From G963666935 sp963666935 (GTDB lineage Bacteria; Bacillota; Clostridia; Christensenellales; CAG-138), in contig OY762936.1 in NCBI GenBank assembly GCA_963666935.1, positions 186,001 to 250,000 of the forward strand: a stretch of 64,000 nt of DNA, in the 5' to 3' direction. The translations under genes were made by a program, and so were the position numbers. Numbering within the stretch: position 1 is the stretch's first letter; each line of letters opens with the position of its first letter. Positions 51,312 through 60,059 of this stretch are shown here, one piece after another. The notes beneath the pieces are model-generated. The model did no database searches. It was not told where the DNA came from and saw only the letters and a program-made list of their open reading frames with translations.

Positions 51312-52624
51312 ACATCCTTTATGAAGATAACCACCTTCTGGTGGTAGAAAAGCCCGTTAACATCCCCGTACAGGCCGACGCTTCCGGGGACGCGGATCTT
51401 CTGACTCTGCTCAAGGGCTATATCAAAGAAAAATATCATAAGCCCGGGGATGTATATCTCGGGCTTGTGCATCGTCTGGACCGGCCGGTGGGGGGCATCA
51501 TGGTATTTGCCCGCACCTCCAAAGCCGCATCCCGGCTCGCGAGTCAGTTCGCAGGCAACGGCGCGCAAAAGCGCTATTTTGCCCTACTTACCGGCCAAGG
51601 CCGCGGCGGAACACTTTCCGATTTTATCCTTCGAGACGAGGCCACCGGCAACAGCGCCGTAGTGCCCGAAGGCACGCCCAACGCCAAATCTGCGCGGCTC
51701 AGCTATCGAGCCGTGGCCTGCCGCGACGGGCTCACTTTGGCGGACATCACTCTGTTCACAGGCCGCCATCATCAAATTCGGGTGCAGTTCGCCCATGCGG
51801 GCCTACCACTTTGGGGGGACCAGCGGTACAATCCCATGGCAAGGCCCGGCGAGCAGATCGCGCTGTTCGCCTATTCCCTCTCTTTTGAGCACCCCACCAC
51901 CAAAGAGCCTATGACATTCACCCTTGTGCCAAAGGGCGGCCCCTGGAAGGCCTTTGCGCAGGAGCTTAAAGGTGTGGTTTGCGGCGTGGATCTGATATAC
52001 GAAGACGAACATATGCTGGTGGTCAACAAACCCGCCGGAATTTCCGTGGCCGCGGCCGACGGTGAGGAAGAAACTATGGAAAGCCGGCTCAACCTCCTGT
52101 GCGGCCGGGTTTATCCTGTGCACCGGCTGGATTTTTTTACCACAGGCCTTGTAATGTTTGCCCGTACCCCCACGGCCGCCGCCGCGTTGCTGGATGCCCT
52201 GAAAAAACGTACCATTAGAAAATTCTACCGCTGCGTTCTTGCTGGCGTGCCGGAGCCGCCCCAGGCAGCGCTCACCGCGTACTGCTTTAAAGATGCGGAA
52301 CAGTCTCTTCTCACCGTTTTGGACCGGCCCACGCCCGGCGCGCTGGAAATACGCACCGCTTATCGGGTATTAAAGCGCCGGGGCGAAACCTGTCTGGCGG
52401 AAGTGGAGCTCTTAACAGGCCGTACCCATCAGATTCGGGCCCATATGGCCCATATCGGCTACCCCATCCTCGGGGACGACAAGTATGGGGATCGGGCGCT
52501 GAATAAGTCTATGAAATACAAGGCGCCCCAGCTTTGTGCCGTGCGGCTGGAATTCGCCTTTCCTCTGGAAAGTTGCCTCTTTTATCTCAACGGCAAGGTG
52601 CTGACCATCGACCCGCCGTTTTAA
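51308..52624 (+). CDS. Double-domain RluA-family pseudouridine synthase
   Basis: 438 residues made of two complete RluA catalytic domains in one frame. Domain 1 (about 1-225) has ILYEDNHLLVVEKP, GLVHRLDRPVGG with catalytic D58, and TGRHHQIRVQFAHAGLPLWGD. Domain 2 (about 229-438) has LIYEDEHMLVVNKPAGI, PVHRLDFFTTGL with D275, and TGRTHQIRAHMAHIGYPILGD. Typical RluA proteins carry one such domain, often with an S4 domain, which is absent here. Both Asp are present, so each half may modify its own uridine in rRNA or tRNA. It is the last gene of the 46.8-52.6 kb operon. Confidence 0.9.
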   Translation: MNILYEDNHLLVVEKPVNIPVQADASGDADLLTLLKGYIKEKYHKPGDVYLGLVHRLDRPVGGIMVFARTSKAASRLASQFAGNGAQKRYFALLTGQGRGGTLSDFILRDEATGNSAVVPEGTPNAKSARLSYRAVACRDGLTLADITLFTGRHHQIRVQFAHAGLPLWGDQRYNPMARPGEQIALFAYSLSFEHPTTKEPMTFTLVPKGGPWKAFAQELKGVVCGVDLIYEDEHMLVVNKPAGISVAAADGEEETMESRLNLLCGRVYPVHRLDFFTTGLVMFARTPTAAAALLDALKKRTIRKFYRCVLAGVPEPPQAALTAYCFKDAEQSLLTVLDRPTPGALEIRTAYRVLKRRGETCLAEVELLTGRTHQIRAHMAHIGYPILGDDKYGDRALNKSMKYKAPQLCAVRLEFAFPLESCLFYLNGKVLTIDPPF

Positions 52625-52627
52625 CTA

Positions 52628-52690
52628 GGGTTCTGCGAGGGCGCTGCCCTCGCGCTCCTGGTTCTTTTTTAAAGAAAAGAACCAAAAGAT
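52628..52690. repeat. Intergenic palindromic element, copy B
   Basis: AGGGTT, then a GAGGGCGCTGCCCTC dyad, then GGTTCTTTTTTAAAGAAAAG and AACC. It matches the element after metG (20810-20868) in order. A further dyad, TCGGGGGCAACGCCCCCGA (52760-52778), follows. Confidence 0.45.
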
Positions 52691-52789
52691 GACGGGATTA
52701 CTATATTTAGAAAATTTCTCTTACAGGATTCCCAAGGGACGTGTTCCTTGGGTGGGGGTTCGGGGGCAACGCCCCCGAAAAAGACGCAT

Positions 52790-52816
52790 AAAAAAGACGC
52801 CTACGGCGTCTTTTTT
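52790..52816. terminator. Bidirectional intrinsic terminator
   Basis: AAAAAAGACGCC, loop TAC, GGCGTCTTTTTT. It sits between the pseudouridine synthase (+) and dnaB (-). Confidence 0.92.
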
Positions 52817-52825
52817 ATTTATTCT

Positions 52826-54157
52826 TTACTCTTCCCGATCCGTCAAGTCCGCAAATCTGGCGTAAGCATCCAGCCATGCCAGCTTCACGGTTGCCGTGGG
52901 GCCGTTGCGGTGCTTGGCCACGATCAGCTCTGTGGTATTGTCGTCACTCTCGTTATAAACGGCGGGACGGTACAAAAGCATGATCACGTCGGCGTCCTGC
53001 TCAATGGCGCCGGATTCCCGGAGATCCGCCATAATGGGGCGGTGGTCGGTACGCTGCTCCGGCCCGCGGGAAAGCTGGGATAAAAGCAGGATGGGTACCT
53101 TCAGTTCCCGGGCCAGTATTTTAAGGGTTCGGGTCACTTCGGAAATCTCCAGCACTCGGTTTTCATGGCGGCCGGAGGTCTGCATCAACTGCAAATAGTC
53201 GATAACCACAAGATCTAATCCCGTACGGGATTTCAACCGACGGCACTTGCTGCGGATTTCCGCCACGTTGCAGCCGGGCGTATCGTCGATGAAAATGCGT
53301 GCGCCCGCAAGGGGGTCTAAGGACTGCGCCACCCGAATTAGTTCCTCGTCCGTAATGTTGCCGGTGCGGATGTTTTGCATGTTCACACCGCTATCGGAGC
53401 AGAGCATGCGCTGCACCAGCTGCTCCCGGGACATTTCAAGGCTAAAGATACAAACGGTCTTTTTCCCTTTCATGGCGGCGTTTTGGCTGATGTTCAGCGC
53501 ACAGGCGGTCTTTCCCATGGAGGGGCGTCCGGCCAGGATCACCAGATCGCTGGGCTGAAGCCCGGAAGTAAGCCGGTCCAAATCCAAAAAGCCGGTGGGC
53601 ACGCCGGTAAGCGCACCCTTGAGTTTCATCAGCTCACCGATGCGGTTGTAGCACTCCATCACAGTTTCACTGATGGGGCGCAAATTGTCCCGGGTTTTCT
53701 TCATGGAGATGTCGAATATGGATCGCTCCGCGTCGTCCAGCATCTGGGGCAGGTCCTTTTCGCCAGTCTGGGCATCCTTGATGATGCCCCCTCCCGCGCC
53801 TATGAGCTGGCGCATCACGCTGCGCTCTTCCACAATGCGCAGGTAGTGGCCCACGTTGGCGGAACTGGGCACGAAGAGCGAAAGCTCAGTGATGTACATC
53901 ACGCCCCCTACCGAATCCAGCGTGCCTGCCCGCTGCAGGGCGTCAATCACCGTAACGCTGTCCACCGCGTCACCACGGGCATAAAGCGCGCCCATAGCAG
54001 CGTAAATATCCTGATGCTGCGGCATGTAAAAATCCTCGGCGTGCAGCACCTCCATGCAGGTTTCCAGTGCGCCGCGGGAAAGCAGAATGCTGCCCAGTAT
54101 GGACTTTTCTGCCTCAATGCTGTGGGGCAGCGTGTTAGGGGTGCGAAGTGCTTCCAT
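52826..54157 (-). CDS. dnaB: Replicative DNA helicase DnaB
   Basis: 443 residues. The N-terminal helical domain (PHSIEAEKSILGSILLS) is joined to a RecA-type motor with LAGRPSMGKTA (Walker A), FSLEMSREQL, DLVVIDYLQLM (Walker B) and LLSQLSRGPEQR. It unwinds DNA at the replication fork as a hexamer. It follows rplI by 21 bases, in the conserved yybS-gdpP-rplI-dnaB order of Bacillota. Confidence 0.97.
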   Translation of the reverse strand: MEALRTPNTLPHSIEAEKSILGSILLSRGALETCMEVLHAEDFYMPQHQDIYAAMGALYARGDAVDSVTVIDALQRAGTLDSVGGVMYITELSLFVPSSANVGHYLRIVEERSVMRQLIGAGGGIIKDAQTGEKDLPQMLDDAERSIFDISMKKTRDNLRPISETVMECYNRIGELMKLKGALTGVPTGFLDLDRLTSGLQPSDLVILAGRPSMGKTACALNISQNAAMKGKKTVCIFSLEMSREQLVQRMLCSDSGVNMQNIRTGNITDEELIRVAQSLDPLAGARIFIDDTPGCNVAEIRSKCRRLKSRTGLDLVVIDYLQLMQTSGRHENRVLEISEVTRTLKILARELKVPILLLSQLSRGPEQRTDHRPIMADLRESGAIEQDADVIMLLYRPAVYNESDDNTTELIVAKHRNGPTATVKLAWLDAYARFADLTDREE

Positions 54158-54178
54158 AGAATTACCTCAAAGTAAGAT

Positions 54179-54628
54179 TTATTTTTCCAGGGGCAGTATC
54201 TCCACCTTGAACTTGGCGTTCGTCTTTTCGTAAAGGTGGGCGGAAACTTCGATGATGCCCAGCGCCTTGATGGGCTCGGCAAGCCGTATCTTTTTCTTAT
54301 CCACGTCGATGCCGTACTGGGCTTTAAGCGCTTGCGCAATCTCCGCCGTACCCACAGAGCCGAAAAGCTTACCGCTGCCGGCCTTGGCGTATACCTTAAC
54401 GGTCAGTCCGCTGACCTCGTTGGCCAATGCCTGCGCGGTCTGCTTCTGAACCTCTTTGTGGTGAACCTCGGCGCCACGCTTTACATTGGCGGCGTTGATG
54501 TTGCTGGCGTCGGCCGGCACGGCAAGCCCCTTGGGAATGAGAAAATTGCGGGCATAACCGTCGCTGACGGAAACGATGTCGCCGGTCTTGCCGGTGCCTT
54601 TAACGTCTTTTACAAGCAATAGTTTCAT
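54179..54628 (-). CDS. rplI: 50S ribosomal protein L9
   Basis: 149 residues. MKLLLVKDVKGTGKTGDIVSV and GYARNFLIPKGLA are the bL9 N-terminal signature, then a long helix and a C-terminal domain (GSVGTAEIAQALKAQ). It starts in an ATGA overlap with gdpP. Confidence 0.97.
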   Translation of the reverse strand: MKLLLVKDVKGTGKTGDIVSVSDGYARNFLIPKGLAVPADASNINAANVKRGAEVHHKEVQKQTAQALANEVSGLTVKVYAKAGSGKLFGSVGTAEIAQALKAQYGIDVDKKKIRLAEPIKALGIIEVSAHLYEKTNAKFKVEILPLEK

Positions 54629-56574
54629 TGTATATCTACCTCCTTAAGGTAAGACTTGATACTCTCGGTAAGCATGCCGATGGCCTGATCCATGGTCGCG
54701 TCATAAATCTGTGCCCCTGCGATAGACAGGTGCCCGCCGCCGCCCAGTTGCTCCAAAATGATCTGCACGTTGATGCTTCCCAGGCTCCGGCCGCTGATGG
54801 TGATATGGTCATTGGTCTCCGCAAGCACAAAGGACGCGGAAATGCCCTTGATGGATACCAGCTCATCGGCGGCTTGCGCGGCGATGAGCGCCGGGGACTC
54901 AATGCCCCGGGGGCAACTGCCGATGGCGATGCCGTGCTCCATCATGATCGCGCTGTCCACAACCTCAGCCCGGCTGCGATAGGTCTCCATATCGTCCTGA
55001 AACATCATCTTAACGGTAATGTTGTCCGCCCCGTTGCGACGAAGGTAACTGGCAGCCTCAAAGGTACGCGCGCCGGTATTAAAGGCAAAGTGTTTGGTAT
55101 CCATGGTGATGCCGGCTAAAAGCGCCCCGGCTTCAAATGTGGTGAGGCGAAGATTTTCGTCAAAATACTGAAGCACCTCCGTCACCATCTCGCAGGCGGA
55201 GGAAGCGCCGGCCTCCAGATGCGTCAAGGTCGCTCCTTGGAGGAAGTCCACGGGGCGGCGGTGGTGGTCGATGACAACGGTTTTTACCGCAGTGTCAAAG
55301 AGCGCGGGTGCCAGAATGGAGCTGCGCCGCTGAGTATCCACCACGATCAGCACGGAAGCTGGGCGCAAAAGCTGCGCGGCCTGCTCCGGAGTCTTGATGG
55401 TATTATGATAGAGGGGATTGTCCCGCATGGCGGAAATTGCGTTTTCGATGGCAGGATTCATCTCGTCCAGAACAAAATAAGGGTCGCAGCCAGCAACCAT
55501 GGCGCAGCGCATCAGGCCAAGTGCTGCGCCCATGCAGTCCATGTCCAGCGTTCGGTGGCCCATAATCAATACCTGGTCTGAACCCTCCATAAGCTGTCGT
55601 AGCGCTTCCGCGAAAAGTCGGGTTTTCACTCGGGAGTTACGCGTGGTTACCTGATGCTTGCCGCCGTAAAAACTGTAGGCGGTACCCCGTTTCACCACGG
55701 CCTGGTCGCCGCCGCGTCCTAACGCCAGCTGAATGCCGCTGCGGGCAGCCTCGTCGGACTGAACAATGCGGTCCGCCACACCCACAGAAATAGAGAGGGT
55801 CACGGATTGGGTGATGCCAGTGTCAATTTCGCGCACCGCGTCCAGCAGGGAGAAGCGCTGCTTTTCCAGCTCCTCAATGCGCTGAGCCTCAAATATGACG
55901 ATGAACTTATTCGCCTCGTAGCGGCGGTAGATGCCGTGAATGGAATTTACCAGTTCGGTCACTTTGCGTTCCACCTCGTCCATCACAGCATTGCGGCGGA
56001 ATTGCTTGTCGGCGTTAAGATCTTCATAGTTATCCACCTGAATCAAGCTCACCGTAGGCATATGCTCCTCATAGAGCCGGGAGTAATGCAGTGCCTCGGT
56101 ACGATCCATCCAGTATTGGAAGGTCAGCTTGCCGGCGGGCTCTTTTCGGGGAGTATCCACATTCATGATCTGGAAAGAGCGGCCGTTCACCTCCGCGGCG
56201 TAAACCGGGGCCGGAAGCCGGGGATTGATTTCGGGCATCAGGCTGCGAAGCTCGCTGCCGTCGTAAATTTCCTTAAAGGCTTGGTTGCTCCAAACGATGT
56301 GGCCGTCGGTGTCAAAAAGTAGGCATGGAACGGAAATTTCCCGAACCACCACACTCGCTGCAGAATCATTTTCCCGAAACACGTCGTTCATGGCGGCGGT
56401 TACGGATCGTTGATAGAAAGCTAGCGTCCCAGCAGCAACGGCATACATCGCGCATGTCAAGACAGCAAAAAGCAACCCCAGCCACCAAGGCTGGTGAAGC
56501 CACATAAGGATACCTGAAGTTGCCAGTGCCGCGACAAACAGTGGGATCACTGCTTTTTGCACGGATTTTCCCAT
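54625..56574 (-). CDS. gdpP: Cyclic-di-AMP phosphodiesterase GdpP
   Basis: 649 residues. Two helices (about 8-50), a PAS domain (CLLFDTDGHIVWSNQAF), a degenerate GGDEF domain (ANKFIVIFEAQRIEEL) and a DHH-DHHA1 phosphodiesterase with GHRTLDMDCMGAALG, VIDHHRRP and GGGGHLSIAGA. It hydrolyses cyclic di-AMP to pApA and so influences osmotic and wall homeostasis. Metal-binding residues look complete. GGGGGA precedes the ATG. Confidence 0.97.
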   Translation of the reverse strand: MGKSVQKAVIPLFVAALATSGILMWLHQPWWLGLLFAVLTCAMYAVAAGTLAFYQRSVTAAMNDVFRENDSAASVVVREISVPCLLFDTDGHIVWSNQAFKEIYDGSELRSLMPEINPRLPAPVYAAEVNGRSFQIMNVDTPRKEPAGKLTFQYWMDRTEALHYSRLYEEHMPTVSLIQVDNYEDLNADKQFRRNAVMDEVERKVTELVNSIHGIYRRYEANKFIVIFEAQRIEELEKQRFSLLDAVREIDTGITQSVTLSISVGVADRIVQSDEAARSGIQLALGRGGDQAVVKRGTAYSFYGGKHQVTTRNSRVKTRLFAEALRQLMEGSDQVLIMGHRTLDMDCMGAALGLMRCAMVAGCDPYFVLDEMNPAIENAISAMRDNPLYHNTIKTPEQAAQLLRPASVLIVVDTQRRSSILAPALFDTAVKTVVIDHHRRPVDFLQGATLTHLEAGASSACEMVTEVLQYFDENLRLTTFEAGALLAGITMDTKHFAFNTGARTFEAASYLRRNGADNITVKMMFQDDMETYRSRAEVVDSAIMMEHGIAIGSCPRGIESPALIAAQAADELVSIKGISASFVLAETNDHITISGRSLGSINVQIILEQLGGGGHLSIAGAQIYDATMDQAIGMLTESIKSYLKEVDIQ

Positions 56575-56598
56575 TCGCTTTTCCCCCTGATTATGGTT

Positions 56599-57546
56599 TT
56601 ACCGTGTGCGGTCCAAAATTTTCTTGCGCAGCCGGAACGCTCTGTCGATGAGTCCAAGCAGGCCAAGGAAGTATATGCTGTATGGCATAAAGAGCGCAAA
56701 CGAGATGAAAAACATCGTGGTCATCGCCCCGTTTCGATAAGGCCTTATCTTCACGAAAAAGGCGATGACGGATGCCCCTATGAGCACCAGTGGCCAGCCC
56801 ACAAGGCATTCCACCGCGCAGAGCACAGCAGTGGCGTTGTTGATGTTCGCCAGATAGGCGATGATGCCGCCCACCAGAAAAATTGTCATGCCGTAGTTGA
56901 AGTTCTTGGAAAGCTGCCAAAGGTAAAACGGCGCCATGGGCCGAAGTTTGACCCCTTTGCTCACGCAAAGCGCCCGGGCTTGAAGCGTGTCCGCAAAGCC
57001 CGCCAGCATCCCTGTCGAAAACAGTGCTATAACGGAAATTTCTGGCAGCAGCAGTATCATCGCACTGCGGAAGCTGGTCAGCATGTCAATGCTTTCCTGC
57101 TGTGCCCCCGCGGCCAACATGGAATCTTCAAAATAAGCACTGGTCTCCCGGATGTATACCTCAAGTTGGTCGAACGGGCCGCCGCCAGAAAGCAGCGACG
57201 GTAGACACAACGCGCAGTAGAGCGCGATCACAAAATATGCAGAGCTGACGGAAACAACGATGCGGTAAGGTTTTCTCTCCACAAAACAATAGGCCAACAA
57301 AAAGCTCACTGGTAGGTAGAGCGCAACCGCCGCCGCCGTATTGGCCACCGCGCCGCCAGAAAGGGCGAGTATAATACCCATGGAAACGCCGCCAGCGATG
57401 GCAAAGCAACCCCAGCCCCAGCATACCCCCACAAACGCCAAAAAAGTGGGGAAAAACAAAAGCAGCGGGGGGTATATAAAATACGCGACGCCACCCAACC
57501 CCACGAGCGCGGAAAGAAGGGCGTTTTTTGTGGTGAATTTGTTCAA
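56599..57546 (-). CDS. YybS/DUF2232-family membrane protein
   Basis: 315 residues from TTG 57546, with AGGGAGC seven bases upstream; an ATG further upstream has no ribosome site. About eight helices make up most of the protein. Its place just before gdpP and its hydrophobic layout match the DUF2232 (YybS) family, of unknown function. Start choice rests on the Shine-Dalgarno and the KFTTKNALLSALVG opening. Confidence 0.85.
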   Translation of the reverse strand: MNKFTTKNALLSALVGLGGVAYFIYPPLLLFFPTFLAFVGVCWGWGCFAIAGGVSMGIILALSGGAVANTAAAVALYLPVSFLLAYCFVERKPYRIVVSVSSAYFVIALYCALCLPSLLSGGGPFDQLEVYIRETSAYFEDSMLAAGAQQESIDMLTSFRSAMILLLPEISVIALFSTGMLAGFADTLQARALCVSKGVKLRPMAPFYLWQLSKNFNYGMTIFLVGGIIAYLANINNATAVLCAVECLVGWPLVLIGASVIAFFVKIRPYRNGAMTTMFFISFALFMPYSIYFLGLLGLIDRAFRLRKKILDRTR

Positions 57547-57692
57547 ACCGATTGCTCCCTGATAGATTGATTCGATTTTATTGTACCACAAAAGAATTCA
57601 TAAAAAAACAGGAGTTGTGAAAAAGAAGGGGTCGCTCAAAAACTGATTTTAATCTAGTGAAAAATGAATTAGTGCAGTATTTTATTGACTCC

Positions 57693-57721
57693 TTGACAAA
57701 ACGAAAACCATAGCCTATACT
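57693..57721 (+). promoter_or_regulatory. Promoter of the thiamine transport operon
   Basis: TTGACA (57693-57698), 17 bases, TATACT (57716-57721). Confidence 0.8.
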
Positions 57722-57734
57722 ATGTAATTGACAA

Positions 57735-57890
57735 TAGGGGAGCTCGATGTGACGGGCTGAGATTCGGATAGATCCGTGACCCTTTACCTGATCTGGGTAA
57801 TGCCAGCGTAGGGAGCATACGAGCGGTTTCTATATAACCACGTTGTTTTGCGCCTTCGCCGGAATCCCGGCGAAGGCGCTTTATTTATCC
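57735..57890 (+). ncRNA. TPP riboswitch with terminator
   Basis: GGGCTGAGAT (57754-57763) and ACCTGATCTGGGTAATGCCA, then GCGTAGGGA (57787-57816) are the two conserved sensor arms of the thiamine pyrophosphate aptamer. A large terminator stem (GCGCCTTCGCCGG/CCGGCGAAGGCGC, 57850-57879) with a T-rich tail follows. Bound TPP should cause termination ahead of the uptake genes. Confidence 0.97.
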
Positions 57891-57931
57891 GAGCAAACAC
57901 CGTTGTTAATCAAACGAGAAAGGAAATTTTT

Positions 57932-58228
57932 ATGACCGCAAGCGTTGCCATCCAAACCCTACCGCAGGCAAAAAACACTAGTGAATTGATCCGCATCGTA
58001 GACGAGGTAATCGCCTACATTAAGAGCACCGGCTTAAGCTATTATGTGGGTCCCTTTGAAACCGCCATCGAGGGTGACGACTACGATCGGCTGATGGACG
58101 TAGTGAAGGAATGCCAGCATGTCGCCATTCGCGCCGGCGCGTCCTCCGTCTCCGCCTACATCAAGGTGGTCTATCAGCCGGAAGGGGAGGTCATAACCAT
58201 TGATCAAAAGGTTAAGAAACATCATTAA
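57932..58228 (+). CDS. Thiamine-binding (MTH1187/YkoF-like) protein
   Basis: 98 residues from ATG 57932, behind GAAAGGAAA. ASVAIQTLPQAKNTSELIRIV and a YYVGPFETAIEG segment match the thiamine-binding PF01910 fold. It is a small soluble protein, expected to form dimers with a thiamine or thiamine-precursor pocket. It is the first gene under the TPP riboswitch, and its 3' end overlaps the permease gene by 29 bases. Confidence 0.88.
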   Translation: MTASVAIQTLPQAKNTSELIRIVDEVIAYIKSTGLSYYVGPFETAIEGDDYDRLMDVVKECQHVAIRAGASSVSAYIKVVYQPEGEVITIDQKVKKHH

Positions 58229-58979
58229 TAATAAGGGCTCGGCCATATTGGCCCTCCTGTTTCTGCTCCTGCTCTGGACGCTAATCTCCGGCTGCGGTCT
58301 GGTGCCCAGGTATATGCTACCGTCGCCCATGGATGTGGTCCACGCGTTTTTAGCCGATTTCGGCATTCTGTGCGAAAACGCGGTTGTCACGCTGGAGGAG
58401 GCCTTTTTCGGTCTTGCCATCGGGATTGCCGTCGGCTTCGCGTTCGCGGTGCTCATGGACACCTTTTCTTGGCTGTATCGGGCGTTCTACCCGCTTTTGG
58501 TCATCACCCAGACTATCCCCACCGTGGCTATTGCGCCGCTGTTGGTATTATGGTTCGGCTATGAGATGACGCCCAAAATTATCCTGATCGTCATCGTCAC
58601 GTTCTTCCCCATCACCGTGGGATTGTTGGATGGCTTCCGAGCGGTGGATCCGGATTTTGTGAACCTCCTGCGCTCTATGGGCGCGAGAAAATGGCAGATA
58701 TTCCGGCATATCAAGTGCCCGGCGGCGCTGCCCCAGTTCTTTTCCGGTATTCGAATCGCCACGGCCTATTCCGTGGTGGGCGCCGTCATCTCCGAATGGC
58801 TGGGGGGCTTCGGCGGCCTAGGCGTCTATATGACCCGGGTCAAGAAAGCTTTCGCCTTCGATAAAATGTTCGCCGTGATCCTTTTGATCTCCGTCATCAG
58901 CCTCCTGCTGATGCGGCTGGTGAACGTCCTTGCCAGAAAATGCATGCCGTACAACCATTTAGACAACAAACATTTATAG
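58200..58979 (+). CDS. thiX: ABC transporter permease, thiamine precursor uptake
   Basis: 259 residues, six helices, from TTG 58200 with GGGGAGG nine bases upstream. The EAA loop appears as LLRSMGARKWQIFRHIKCPAALPQ, coupling to the ATPase. The sequence resembles the SsuC/TauC/ThiX group, and the riboswitch and binding protein point to thiamine pyrimidine uptake. Confidence 0.9.
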   Translation: MIKRLRNIINNKGSAILALLFLLLLWTLISGCGLVPRYMLPSPMDVVHAFLADFGILCENAVVTLEEAFFGLAIGIAVGFAFAVLMDTFSWLYRAFYPLLVITQTIPTVAIAPLLVLWFGYEMTPKIILIVIVTFFPITVGLLDGFRAVDPDFVNLLRSMGARKWQIFRHIKCPAALPQFFSGIRIATAYSVVGAVISEWLGGFGGLGVYMTRVKKAFAFDKMFAVILLISVISLLLMRLVNVLARKCMPYNHLDNKHL

Positions 58980-58997
58980 AAAGTCAGGATAAAAATT

Positions 58998-60044
58998 ATG
59001 AAACACGCAAAAAAAATTCTCGCCTCCGCCCTGGCGCTGGCGTTCCTCCTGGGCCTCACCGCCTGCAGCGCCCCAGAAGTGTCCTCCTCCTCCTCGTCCC
59101 TCACCCCCTGCCCTGTCACAGGCAGCGACTTGACCAAGCTCACCTTTGTGCTGGACTGGACCCCCAATACCAACCATACCGGCCTGTACGCAGCGATTGC
59201 CAACGGCTATTTTGCCGATGCCGGGCTGGATGTGGAAGTAGTGCAGCCGCCCGAGGACGGCGCGGAAGTCCTGGTGGGCTCCGGCAAGGCACAGTTCGGG
59301 ATCTCCTTCCAGGATACTATGGCCCCCGCTCTCATCGGTGACGGCGCGCTTCCCATCACCGCTGTGGCGGCCATGATCCAGCACAACACCTCCGGTATCC
59401 TTTCCCGAAAGGGCGAGGGCATGGACCGTCCCAGTGGCATGGAGGGCAAAAAGTACGCCACCTGGGATCTGGACATGGAAAAGGCCATCCTCAAGGATGT
59501 GGTGGAAGCGGACGGCGGTGATTTTTCCAAGGTTCAGCTGATCCCCTCCACGATCATGGATGAGGTGTCTGCTTTGGACAGCAAATCCGTGGACGCCATC
59601 TGGGTCTTCTACGCTTGGGGCGGTATCGCCACGGAAGTAGCCGGGCTTCCCACCGATTACTTCGCGTTTGCCGACATCAACCCCGTATTCGACTACTACA
59701 CCCCGGTGGTCATCGCCAACAACGACTTTCTCAGCGAACACCCGGATACCGCGAAGGCCTTCCTTGCCGCGCTGGCAAAGGGCTATGAATATGCTGCCGC
59801 AAATCCAGAGGATGCCGCCAACATGCTGATGGCCGCTGCTCCCGAACTCAAGGACAGCGCCGATCTGGTGCTCAAGAGCCAGCAGTATCTCTCCGATAAA
59901 TACATAGCGGATGCGTCCCAGTGGGGCGTATTCGATGCGAATCGTTGGAATGCATTCTACAATTGGCTCAACGACAACGGCCTCGTAGTCTCATCCATCA
60001 CGGAGAACACCGGCTTTACCAACGACTATCTGCCTGTAAAATAG
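58998..60044 (+). CDS. thiY: Substrate-binding lipoprotein of the thiamine ABC transporter
   Basis: 348 residues. A lipoprotein signal (LLGLTACSA, Cys as lipidation site) is followed by LTFVLDWTPNTNHTGLYAAI, the NMT1/THI5-like motif used by ThiY and related pyrimidine-binding proteins. The mature protein binds a formyl-aminopyrimidine or similar thiamine precursor outside the cell and passes it to the permease. Confidence 0.92.
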   Translation: MKHAKKILASALALAFLLGLTACSAPEVSSSSSSLTPCPVTGSDLTKLTFVLDWTPNTNHTGLYAAIANGYFADAGLDVEVVQPPEDGAEVLVGSGKAQFGISFQDTMAPALIGDGALPITAVAAMIQHNTSGILSRKGEGMDRPSGMEGKKYATWDLDMEKAILKDVVEADGGDFSKVQLIPSTIMDEVSALDSKSVDAIWVFYAWGGIATEVAGLPTDYFAFADINPVFDYYTPVVIANNDFLSEHPDTAKAFLAALAKGYEYAAANPEDAANMLMAAAPELKDSADLVLKSQQYLSDKYIADASQWGVFDANRWNAFYNWLNDNGLVVSSITENTGFTNDYLPVK

Positions 60045-60059
60045 TGTAAGGAGACGCCC

